Origin: Rhineura floridana | Lineage: Eukaryota; Chordata; Lepidosauria; Squamata; Rhineuridae | Length of the DNA stretch: 64,000 nt | Assembly: GCF_030035675.1 (NCBI RefSeq) | Contig: NC_084483.1 | Location: 149,772,925 to 149,836,924 of the forward strand | Direction: 5' to 3' | Notes under the pieces: generated by a model | The model's database searches: none | The model's input: only the letters and a program-made list of their open reading frames with translations | What the model was told of the DNA's origin: nothing | Position numbers and translations under genes: made by a program | In this document: positions 1-8,964 of the stretch, one piece after another | Position numbering within the stretch: position 1 is the stretch's first letter | Layout: every line of letters begins with the position of its first letter

Positions 1-385
1 ATTTCATGCAGCGTGTGGCCGTTTCCAGGGAACACACACACACAGAGACAGACACATGAGGGAAGAGCTAGCAAAGAGAGTGGCTTCTTGGGTACTGCTA
101 CTGTAGGGTGCTCCAACACCATCCAGCACTAGCAGCCTCCTCACTGAAGGAGCGGCCAGTGCAGAGTGTGCCAAGTTGGGTGCCACTGCTGGAAGCACCT
201 TCCAGCAGCAGCAGCAGCAATTAGTCCTCCTCGCCTGTCTTTGCTGCTCCAGGAGAAACATTACCAGAGAGAAGGAGCAGGTGTTTACCTTCACCCACCT
301 CGCTCTCCAGGAAGAGTTATAGTATTGTTTATGTTCGCCAGTGGATCTTCACCTGAGTAGCCAGACAGCAACATCTCTTCCTGGC
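1..385. other. No recognised gene
   Basis: The stretch holds a short CA-rich run near 40 and a small CAG/GCA-rich patch near 200-220. Open frames here are short and overlap on both strands. I see no domain, splice context or repeat family that I can name. Confidence 0.5.
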
Positions 386-389
386 CACA

Positions 390-533
390 TCTGCACTATA
401 CATTTCAAGTGCTATGAGACCACTTTAACTCTCAGCACCTATAAAGTACAGTTCCCAAGATTCTCTGGGGAAAGCCATGACAGTTAAAATGATCTCAAAC
501 TGCTTTAAATGTATAGTGTAGATGTGGCTACTA
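390..533. repeat. Palindromic MITE-like repeat
   Basis: The two ends are near-perfect inverted copies (CCACATCTRCACTATACATTT outward from both sides) around a core with a CAGTTCCCAAGATTCT-type motif. The same palindromic design with a CCTGGGAACTGTAGTTT core recurs at 2808, 34010, 53281 and 55578. It is a non-coding DNA-transposon derivative by structure; I cannot see a clean target duplication, so the superfamily is open. Confidence 0.6.
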
Positions 534-1059
534 TCTTCCTGGACATAACAATATTTTTATTTATGTGTAATTTTCATAATGCAGTTAAGAACCCATAATT
601 AAAACACAGCTCTCTCACCCTTTCCTTGAATCATGTGGTGGAGGGGACATACAGGGAAGTGTAGCTCCAGTATTTTTTCCAGATCAGGAGTGATAACTGT
701 AATCTGCTGGAACTTCAGAGTATTTGATGGACCCTCCTTGTTCTGGCAAGTGAATGAAGTTATAATAATGCTTTTAAGTTTTTGTTTCTGACAGGTTAGC
801 TTAACCTTAGAGGAAGTCAGTACATGAGGAAAATCATAAAGCAGAGGGAAGGTTCCTGCTTCATACTAAGTGTAGATGGTAACACTTCTTTGCATTTCTA
901 ATTAAAAGTTAAAGGTTGCATTTTGGCTGACTTAAGATCTTTGGTTACAATTCAATGTGTTTTACAAGATGAACCTATGCAGTCAGAATTGAGCACTACT
1001 GAGTCCAATGGAGCTTTTTCTCCAGGTGTAACTATGCACAGAATTGCAATGTATGTATG
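534..1059. other. No gene; AT-rich unique-looking DNA
   Basis: No extended frame, tRNA-like fold or recognisable repeat is visible here. A reading frame that starts near 923 continues only by running through the SINE that follows. Confidence 0.45.
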
Positions 1060-1300
1060 TATGGACTGCCTTGAAGTCGATCCCGACTTACGGCGACCCT
1101 ACGAACAGGGTTTTCATGGTAAGCAGTATTCAGAGGTGGTTTACCATTGCCTTCCTCTGAGGCTGAGAGGCAGTGACTGGCCCAAGGTCACCCAGGGAGC
1201 TTCATGGCTGTGTGGGGATTCGAACCCTGGTCTCCCAGGTGGTAGTCCAGCAATAATGCCACAAAAAAGTGTAGTCCTTACTGTGCCACAGACTTCCTTC
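1060..1300 (-). mobile_element. Sauria SINE (tRNA head, BovB tail)
   Basis: Read on the minus strand, the copy begins with a tRNA-derived head (GGTTCGAATCC-type B box near 1218-1228) followed by the conserved SINE body ('GAAGCTC..CTGGGTGACC TTGGGCCAGTCACTGCC' type). It ends with the tail GGGTCGCCGTAAGTCGG and GACTTCAAGGCAG around 1065-1105. The tail matches the BovB 3' end seen at 39326-39390, as known for Sauria SINEs. This is the fullest copy in the window; the first tRNA part is disrupted near 1250-1300. Confidence 0.85.
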
Positions 1301-1557
1301 TTGAAAAACTGGCATTTCTTCCTTAGCTTTATAGTAATTTCTTAGACAGTTTACTATTCTATGACTATCCGCTGATTGTAATAAATCTTCTGGTATCAGG
1401 CTATTGACTGCTGCTCTCTAGTGCACATGTGGGGGGGGCAGAAAGAGAAGAGAGAATATATCACCTCAGGTGCCTGCATGTTGTGATACACTTCAAAACA
1501 CCACTACACCTGCTTGTGTCACACCAGACCTGCTGATTATTTCTTTTACATTCTCTC
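1301..1557. other. No gene
   Basis: Short stretch with no recognised feature apart from a G run near 1430. Confidence 0.4.
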
Positions 1558-1575
1558 TCTCTCACACACACACAA

Positions 1576-1608
<33 letters not shown>

Positions 1609-1610
1609 CG
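1553..1610. repeat. (TC)n/(CA)n microsatellite
   Basis: A short TC run passes into CA repeats broken by AAA. It is a compound dinucleotide repeat. Confidence 0.9.
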
Positions 1611-1784
1611 AGTTTTTGAACTTTGCTGGCTTTTTCATTCCAAACATTCCAGAGAGATCTCTGTATCAATAAACTATCTTCTACGAATCAGCTCACGTAG
1701 AGACATCCCGTCACCCTGTACCATTAAGAATTATTAGCATTATTGTGTCAAATCCAAGATTGATCAGGCTTTGCTTTAAAGCAG

Positions 1785-1830
1785 GGGTGGCTAGCCTTTT
1801 TAGTCCAATATCCATGTTACAAAGTACTCC
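1785..1830. mobile_element. hAT-MITE end fragment
   Basis: AGCAGGGGTGGCTAGCC and the following bases resemble the outer end of the CAGGGGTGGSS family seen whole at 23103. Only this end is recognisable. Confidence 0.35.
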
Positions 1831-1935
1831 AAAAGCCAGCTTTTGCTATAAGAGTACAAGATTTTGCTGAATCCATTGATTGCCATCTCCTTTCACTGTA
1901 AATCTTTGCTATCCTTCCTTATTTGCCATCCTCTA

Positions 1936-1962
1936 ATATTAAGCGAGAGGCCAAACTTGTAA
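1936..1962 (-). mobile_element. Tiny fragment of the 3.9-kb LINE family
   Basis: ATATTAAGCGAGAGGCCAAA here is identical to bases near 4756-4775 in the antisense LINE, in the same orientation. The match covers only about 24 bases and fades on both sides. It is either a relic copy or a small templated insertion. Confidence 0.5.
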
Positions 1963-2032
1963 ATTTAAACAAAGGAGCACCAGAAGTGTTAAATCAAGCA
2001 ATTGTAACCTAACATGTCACTACTTCCTTCTC

Positions 2033-2148
2033 CAGAGCTTGGAAAATTACTTTTTTAAAACTACAACTCCCATCAGCCCCAGCCAGCATGGCCACTGGAT
2101 TGGGCTGATGGGAGTTGTAGTTCAAAAAAGTAACTTTTCCAAGCTCTG
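2033..2148. mobile_element. Tol2-like hAT MITE, copy 1
   Basis: The 116-bp element is an almost complete palindrome. It starts CAGAGCTTGGAAAATTACTT and ends with its complement AAGTAACTTTTCCAAGCTCTG. The ends match those of the autonomous hAT at 8010-12982 (CAGAGCTTGGAAG...). Two further copies lie at 8582 and 45453. No clean 8-bp target duplication remains at this copy. Confidence 0.85.
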
Positions 2149-2159
2149 CTTTCTGCCTC

Positions 2160-2807
2160 TGCACAGCAGCTAAGCTAACTGAGAGCCGCATCCAGAAAAG
2201 CACAAAAGACCTGGAAATTAGGGTGCATTTTTAGAACCTGTTTCTCAGACATTTAGGATACACTCTTCCTGACTGGTACCATTTAAAAAAAAATAGGACT
2301 AAATAGTGATCAGAAATACAGTTTTTGTTTTCATTCCAATTATCAACCTCAGATTTGGAGATAAAAACTGTTACTAGCCAGCTAAGAATTTGGGAGCTTC
2401 TCTCCAAGAGGGGCAGGATCTGTTCTCTCCAAAGATTCTCACTGAGGTGGCAATTTGTGACTCTCAGGCCACTCTCCCTTTCCTTGACTGTGGTCTCTTC
2501 TTTTGTTTTGTCTTGAGATCATGGTTAGTGAGGTAAAACTGTGACCACTAGTCTTGGTTCAGATGACACACTAAGCCAAACCTTGGCTTAACTGCAGTAA
2601 AAAGGACCAGAAGAGGAGCAATGTGGCTGCAAGATCCTCTCCAGGGGCCTGCATATTTTGTGATCTCAGTGAGCGTCAGTTTGGTTTACTGTGTTGTGTT
2701 CATCAGGGCAGAATGTCTGGTTTATCACAAAGAAAGTTCCCCTTCTAGAATTAAAGATAAATGGTTCCATTGCCCTGCAAGTTTGAGCCCACGGATGTTT
2801 TGCCTGC
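2160..2807. other. No gene recognised
   Basis: AT-rich DNA without a recognised repeat or coding domain; the small open frames have no family resemblance that I can see. Confidence 0.45.
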
Positions 2808-2974
2808 AGACACACCATAAATTTAAAACACATTTAAAGGCCATCCCCTCCCCCCAAAAGAATCCTGGGAACTGTAGTTTACCCCTCACAGAGCTATAGC
2901 TCCCAGCATCTTTGACAAACAAATGTTCCCAGGATTATTGAGGGGGGGTGCTTTAAATGTACAGTGTGTCGGTA
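2808..2974. repeat. Palindromic MITE-like repeat
   Basis: Inverted ends (ACACACCATAAATTTAAA and its complement near 2950-2970) flank a core with CCTGGGAACTGTAGTTT and a second inverted AATGTTCCCAGGATT. It belongs to the same family as 390, 53281 and 55578. Confidence 0.65.
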
Positions 2975-3474
2975 GAAAGTAAATCCTGCCTGTGCTTGGG
3001 ACTGTGGGCATGAGCCCAGATACGGCTGAGAGACAAATATAACAAAAATCATATACTTCTTGCACAATCTGCGGGGGTGATCAGAGCCAGCGACTGAACT
3101 TTCTTTCAACTGCACACTCCAGGTGCTCTCAATATATTATGCCTTCCCAGATGAAGTTGGCCTGCCGTGACTTTCCTATTTCTTTTTATATTGCACATTA
3201 GTTGCTGCTCGGTGATCATTGCAGCTGCTGGTTCCTGACTCAAAAGGGCTCTTGAAATTATTGTGTAGTTTTTCCTTGGCAGTTAAGCTGTTGGTGGCCG
3301 CCCCCATGGCCCCCATCTGTCTGTTAATGTCACAAAAATGCAAACAAATTAAGGGAGCGAAGCATGCACTTTGGCCCATGCTGCAGAAGCATGGTGGACG
3401 CTTTGGGTGGAATGGATAGGCTCTCTCCTCCTTCCCCGACATGAAGCAGGTACTTCTTCACACAGTGCATTGTT

Positions 3475-3790
3475 AGAATTCACACCCACAAGATATAATA
3501 ATGACCACCAAATTGGATGATTTTAAAAGAGGATTAAACAAATTCAGAGAGGATAAGGCTATCACTGGTTACTAGCTATGACTGGCTATGTGCTACCTTC
3601 AGTGTCAGAGGCAATATCCCTCTAAATGTCAGTTGCTGGAAACCACAGGAGGGGAGAGTGTTCTTGCACTCAGGTCCTGTTTTCAGACTTCCCATAGGCA
3701 TCTGGTTGGCCACTGTGAGAAGAGGACATGGGGCTAGAAGGGCCTTTTGTCTTACCCAGCAAAGCTTTCTTTATATTCCTATATTCATAA
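3475..3790 (+). mobile_element. CR1-type LINE 3' end
   Basis: This is a 5'-truncated 3' UTR. It carries the recognisable blocks GGATTAAACAAATTCAGAGA, GATAAGGCTATCACTGG, CAGTTGCTGGAAACCACAGG and CATCTGGTTGGCCACTGTGA, and it ends in a TATTCCTATATTC motif followed by (CA)n. The same blocks recur at 15098, 28583, 32524 (antisense) and 44815. A second short piece of the same 3' UTR (CTTGTGGGCTTCTCATAAGC... to 3855) follows directly, as a partial duplicate or a second insertion. Confidence 0.75.
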
Positions 3791-3862
3791 TACACACACA
3801 CACATCACCCTTCTTGTGGGCTTCTCATAAGCACCTAATTGGCCACTGTGGGAAATGCATTT

Positions 3863-4989
3863 TCATTCATTCATTGGCAATCACTCATGTGTGAGATTGT
3901 CTTCCAAAATAAAGTCTTTAACAGTGGGTCCATAAGTGACTGTGGAGGCCAATCCTAGATCCACACAGCCTCCCACAGTGAGGACATAGGTTTCCAGACG
4001 GAAGGTGGTTGTGATAAGGATTTGTTTGATGTGCCTTCTGTTTGGCTCGTTTGTCCCTTTTGCTCTGTATTCATGCTTCTTCAAAGTCCAAAGCACCTTT
4101 GATAATAGCCGACCTCCATTTGGGACGCTCATGAGCCAATACTTCCCAGTTCTCGATGCTCATGTTACCTTTTTTTAGATTATTTTTAAGAACATCTTTA
4201 AACCTCATTTGCTGTCTACCAATATTCCATTTTCCATCCTTAAACTGGGAGTAAAGTAGCTGCTTTGGTGATCAGGATTCAAACAACATGGCCGGTCCAG
4301 CAAAGCTGATGTTAGGGGATCATTGTTTCAACCCTGGTGGTCTTTGCTTCTTCCAATACACTAACATTAATCCTCCTCTCTTCCCAAGTAATTTGTAGAA
4401 TTTTCTGAAGGCAGCGTTGGTGGAATCTTTCAAGAAGTTGGGAGTGGCGTTTATAGATGGTCCATGTTTTACAGGCATACAGTAAGGTCGGTCGTACAAT
4501 GGCTTTGTAAATAAGCATTTTTGTCTCCCTGCGAATATCCTGATCCTCAAACACTCTGCTTCATTTGGGAGAATGCGGCACTCACAGAGCTCAAACAATG
4601 TTGAATTTCAGCGTCGATGTCAGCTTTTACAGAGAGTTGGCTGCCAAGATAAGAAAAGTGATCAACATTCTCCAGTGTTGCACCATTACTCTGGATTGAT
4701 GGTGCTACAGAGGGACTAGTTCGCATCTGCTGATGAAGCTCTTTGGGTTTTTTGATATTAAGCGAGAGGCCAAACTTTCCATATGCTTCTGCAAAAACAT
4801 TTAAGATAGTTTGAAGATCTTCCTCTGAATGTACGGTGACTACATTATCATCAGCATATTGAAGTTCTATGACAGAGGTTGTAATTACCTTACTTTTTGC
4901 TTTCAGCCTACTGAGATTAAAAAGCTTTCCATCTGTTCGATATATGATTTCCACATCAGTGGGAAGTTTCCCCTCAAAAAGGTGTAGAA
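3863..4989 (-). mobile_element. LINE, RT C-terminal part and 3' UTR
   Basis: The antisense frame encodes the back half of a non-LTR reverse transcriptase. It has a QYADDN catalytic box (about 4855-4870), then 'FGLSLNIKK', 'NVDHFSYLGSQLS', 'KADIDAEIQH' and, after a frame change near 4550-4600, 'YKAIVRPTLLYACKTWT' and 'LERFHQRCLQKIL'. Bases 3863-4312 look like its 3' UTR. The front half of the same copy resumes at 7006-7395; the two parts are separated by the hAT-like element 4990-7005 and its 8-bp target duplication. The reading frame is broken, so the copy is old. The clade is uncertain (RTE- or Vingi-like protein style); it is clearly neither BovB, L2 nor CR1. Confidence 0.8.
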
Positions 4990-5470
4990 TACAGTTACCA
5001 GGTCTCCGGTTTTCGGCCAGAGTCTCCGGTTTTCGGCCGGAGTCTCTGGTTTTTGGGGGGCCCTCCGGCTCTCTAGCTAGCACCCCTTAATCTCTGGACT
5101 CTCAGCTTCAATTAAAAAAAAAGTTTCTAGGTGGTCTAGTTCCCGAGATATACACCAAAACGTCAGCCGCCCCCCGCGACTGTTTAATCTATTTAACTGA
5201 TACGATGCTGAAGTTGGTTCCTAGTTCCCAGTTCCTTATTTGCTTGAAAGTTCAAAACACTAAAAAAGAAGAGTTGACAACTACAGCAACTTCAAACCAA
5301 ACTTAACATGTCTCTGAACCCCAAAATATATGTTGGGGTACCCTGTATGATATATCACTGTGATCGGGGGACTGTCCCCATCAAGAATAACAATACATCT
5401 ATGTAATCAAAATCATCAGGCTTCTGATATTATCATAAATACATAATGATGTCATAAAATCATAAAAAAT

Positions 5471-6385
5471 AAGTAACTGGGGGTGCCCACCCCAAAATCT
5501 GCTCTGGCCAGGACAAATCATATACCCCAGGAAAGGGGAGGGTGTCCTCTATTAGATGCCACTGCATCCCGCCTGGCCCAGAGCTTCTGCTGGGCGCAGG
5601 GCACGGAGGAGGGCATCTATGCAAAATCAAAATGGACAAAAACATGTAGAAAAAAACAAGTAACTGGGGGTGCCCACCCCAAAATCTGCTCTGGGCCAGG
5701 ACAAATCATATACCCCAGGAAAGGGGAGGGTGTCCTCTACAAGAAGCCACTGCATCCCACCTGGCCCAGAACTTCTGCTGGGTGCAGTGCACGGAGGAGG
5801 GCATCTATGCAAAATCAAAGCAGATAAAAACATACAGGAAAAAATAAGTAACTGGGGGTGCCCACCCCAAAATCTGCTCTGGGACAGGACAAATCATATA
5901 CCCCAGGAAAGGGGAGGGTGTCCTCTACGAGATGCCAGTGCATCCCATCCAGCCTAGAGCTTCTGCTGGGCACCGGGCACACACGGGTGCATCAATGCAA
6001 AATCAGAATGGACAAAAACACATAGAAAAAAATAAGTAACTGGGGATACCCACCCCGAAATCTGCTCTGGGACAGCACAAATCATATACCCCAGGAAAGG
6101 GGAAGGTGTCCTCTATGAGATGACACTGCGTCCTGCCTGGCCCAGAGCTTCTGCTGGGTGCAGGGCACGGAAGAAGGCATCTATACAAAATCAAAGCAGA
6201 AAAAGACATACAGGAAAAATAAGTAATTGGGGGTGCCCACCCCAAAATCTGCTCTGGGCCAGGACAAATCATACACCCCATGAAAGGGGAAGGTGTTCTC
6301 TATGAGATGCCACTGTGTCCCGCATGGCCCAGACCTTCTGCTGGGCGCAGGGGAAGGATGAGGGCATCTATGCAGACAGAAAGGG
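5471..6385. repeat. 187-bp tandem array, ~5 copies
   Basis: Repeat starts (AAGTAACTGGGGGTGCCCAC or close variants) lie at 5471, 5658, 5846, 6034 and 6221, giving periods of 187-188 bp. The last copy is partial. Copies differ at scattered bases only. Open frames on both strands here are artefacts of the array. It sits wholly inside hAT-like element A. Confidence 0.95.
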
Positions 6386-6579
6386 TAGAGAATCTTCTTA
6401 ATCTTACTCATTTCTCAGACCTCTTTCCAAAGTGAAGGGTCAAATCTGTAAAGAAGTTTGGAGCAGCCACATTAAAAGATAAGGGCAGGGCATTCCAGGC
6501 AGGGGGTTGCCAACCCTGCTTGGATATGGATGTCTTTGCAGAGGATCCCTAGTCAAGCTTTACCAACAGCACAATCCAA

Positions 6580-6665
6580 ACTGTATCTACTCAGAAGTAA
6601 GTCCTGTTGAGTTCTATGGGGGCTTAGTCCCTTAGTACGTGTGTTTAGAATTGCAGCCATCAGGG
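6580..6665. repeat. Dispersed repeat with CTCAGAAGTAAGTCC motif
   Basis: The string TACTCAGAAGTAAGTCCTGT with 'GAATTGCAGCC' nearby recurs in variant or inverted form at 13985, 18890, 29700 and 30245. This is a common short interspersed motif in this genome; its class is unknown to me. Confidence 0.5.
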
Positions 6666-7005
6666 GCATCCATCTTTACTCCTGAATGCTCCCATCTAAC
6701 ATCTCCAAAACACTAGGCTCCTTTCTTCCTACAGTGACCTTCTGGTGACTGGCCTGGCCTGAAGGCACTTAAACCCTTCTTGCCGAAAGCAAGTAGGCTA
6801 GATGTTCCCTACCCAGGCTCCATCTTTTAGCTAAGATGTCTAGCTTAATTTCCAGTCAGATTTTTTAAAATTGTATGCTCCAAGCAACTGTGATTGATGC
6901 TTAATGTATCATGCTTAATGACATCACTCAGGCCCACCCTGTGACATCACTTGGGCCCGCCCCTAAAATCTCAGGTTTTGGGATGCTTCTGACCTGGCAA
7001 CCCTA

Positions 7006-7395
7006 GTGTAGAATCATGGCAATGAAAATGGCAAATAAGGTCAGAGCAATGATGCATCCCTGTTTTACGCCTGATTTCACTCTGAATGGATTGCTTTGAG
7101 AGCCATTGTTATCCAAAATTGTGCAAAATATTCACAAATTTATCAGGGCATCCAATCTTCAGAAGGATGGTCCAGAGAGCAGTTCAATTTACAATATCAA
7201 AGGCCTTAGTCAGATTAATAAATGCCATATATAGAGGTTGGTTTTGCTCCCTACATTTTTCTTGAAGCTGTCATGCAGTGAAGATCATGTCCACTGTCCT
7301 CCTGGAAGGGCAGAAACCATTTTGGGATTTGGGGAGGATGTCTTCTGAGATAAGTAGGAGGCAATTTGCGAGGATTAGATAGGCCAATAATGCTC
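7006..7395 (-). mobile_element. LINE, RT N-terminal part (same copy as 3863)
   Basis: The antisense sequence encodes reverse transcriptase fingers and palm: 'PLYMAFINLTKAFDIVN' (near 7180-7230), 'ILLKIGCPDKFVNI' and a 'VKSGVKQGCIIA'-like block near 7040-7075. After removing element A and one target copy it runs directly into the 'ILHLFEGKLPTDVEI' block at 4930-4980. Upstream of about 7395 the match stops, so this copy is 5'-truncated or has diverged there. Confidence 0.75.
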
Positions 7396-8009
7396 TTCTT
7401 ATAGAATGCTGTGGTTTCTCCAGAGACAGAAATCCTATTACATTTTAATTAGCCATTTTGCTATTGGAATAAAAGGGTTGGTTTCTAAGCTAGTCTAAAG
7501 ACGTATTCACTCATGCGTGCTCTTTATTCAATAAAACATCCCTCTATTTTTTTTAACCACTGGACTATTTGCAGCTCATTTTGTGAACTGCCTTGGCTAA
7601 AAAAAACACAACTTTGCTGTGATGGGAAGTTTGGCTATATCAAGGACCTCCTGGTGACTATGCAACTCTGTTGATGTCTAAGTAAGGCTTGATAAATGTC
7701 TTCCATAGCACCAGGTGATTATTTTTGAAATGATGGGGAGGCAAGTATACACTCCAACCACATACCCCCATATGCATGCATGCAGTGTGCATTTGAATGC
7801 TGTGTTGACAATCTTTCCAGAGTGTTCCTCTCTTTGATATACTCCTCTACATACCTGTTTTCATTCTTTTTTTACCATAATCTATTATAACCTTCGTAGA
7901 GACTGCAGCTTGAGAGGGAAGGTTAATTCTTGCCTTCCTAGCTGCACTCTCCAGGAATATCACTCCAAACTGTTAGGCTTGGGGGAAAAAAACCACTTTT
8001 TAAAAAGGT
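7396..8009. other. No gene recognised
   Basis: AT-rich DNA with no recognised element. The last 8 bases (AAAAAGGT, 8002-8009) are the left target duplication of the hAT transposon that follows. Confidence 0.5.
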
Positions 8010-8115
8010 CAGAGCTTGGAAGTAACTCGTTATTTTTAACGAGTTACTTGTAATTCGTTACAATTTTAAATAACGAGTGGGTAATTCCATTACATTTGGC
8101 AAGTAACGGAACGAC
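8010..8115 (+). promoter_or_regulatory. hAT left end: TIR and subterminal repeats
   Basis: After the TIR there is a 12-bp perfect hairpin (AGTAACTCGTTA, a short T-rich loop, TAACGAGTTACT; 8021-8048). Further GTAATTC, GTAATTCC and AAGTAACGG motifs follow. In hAT elements such subterminal repeats bind transposase; that role is inferred here. Confidence 0.7.
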
Positions 8116-8347
8116 TAGTAATTTCCCTACTTTTCAGCTGCAACTTTAACATTTCCACGTTAGGTTGCACGTTACTTGGGGGCGGGAACAAGGGGAAGAC
8201 AGCTCCTGGCTGTGATTGGTTAACACAAGACATGTGCCTCACACTGATTGGACCTCTGCACAGACTCTCTCTTCCCTCGTGATCTGTGTTAGGATGCACG
8301 AGGGAAGAGGTGAATAGGCAGGGCCTGCTAGCGTCTGAGAGGACAAA

Positions 8348-8912
8348 ATGGACGCCGGAGGAAAAAGCCAGGGCCAGGACAACGGAGGAGAAGGCAGCAG
8401 CAGAATGGTGAAGAGCTGTGGAGGTGAGTGACGATGATTTGTGTGTGTGTGTGTGCCCCCCTGCGGTACTGTTCTGCCCCCCCGCCCCCCCCACGGCACC
8501 GTTCTGCCTCCCCCACTGCCTCTCCTTGCCTCTGCCAACCCCTCCATCAATCACAAGGCACTTCCGAAACTTCAGCCTACTCAGAGCTTGGAAAAGTTAC
8601 TTTTTTGAACTACAACTCCCATCAGCCCTAGGCAACATGGCCACTGGATTAGGCTGATGGGAGCTGTAGTTCAAAAAAGTAACTTTTCCAAGCTCTGGCC
8701 CTACTTCTCTTCCTTCCTCCCCTTTTTGAACTCTCCCCCTTGTTCCCATGCATACCTGTGTGCTGTATTTATCCAGACAGAGCACTCCTGCCTTCTAAAA
8801 TGCCGGCTAGCTTTTTATTGTATATTTATTTGAACTCCATCTTTCTTTTTATTTGTATTTTTGTCCTGTTTAATCACAAGACTGAATTGTATGTGGGACA
8901 AAAACTGTCTCA

Positions 8913-8964
<52 letters not shown>

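Larger units (their letters stand above)
4990..7005. mobile_element. hAT-like element A (TAGGGTTGCCA family)
   Basis: The 2,016-bp insertion is flanked by the exact duplication GTGTAGAA (4982-4989 and 7006-7013). Its ends are inverted: TACAGTTACCAGGTC on the left and GACCTGGCAACCCTA on the right, 12 of 15 matching. Both the 8-bp duplication and the YA-start of the ends fit hAT. It splits a LINE whose sequence rejoins cleanly across one copy of the duplication. No transposase is present, so it is non-autonomous. Inside lie a 187-bp tandem array and, near 5090-5190, a block shared with element B (29310-29400). Confidence 0.85.

Noticed and set aside
923-1345. 140-codon plus-strand frame
   Set aside because: Most of it translates an antisense Sauria SINE; no protein family resemblance.
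5460-6411. Multiple similar frames on both strands
   Set aside because: They are the 187-bp tandem array read in frame; the repeated peptides mirror the DNA period. Not a gene family and not a CRISPR array (units are too long and have no spacers).
8090-8554. 154-codon minus-strand frame
   Set aside because: It overlaps the hAT left end and transposase exon 1 on the other strand and contains GT-repeat translation; no domain.
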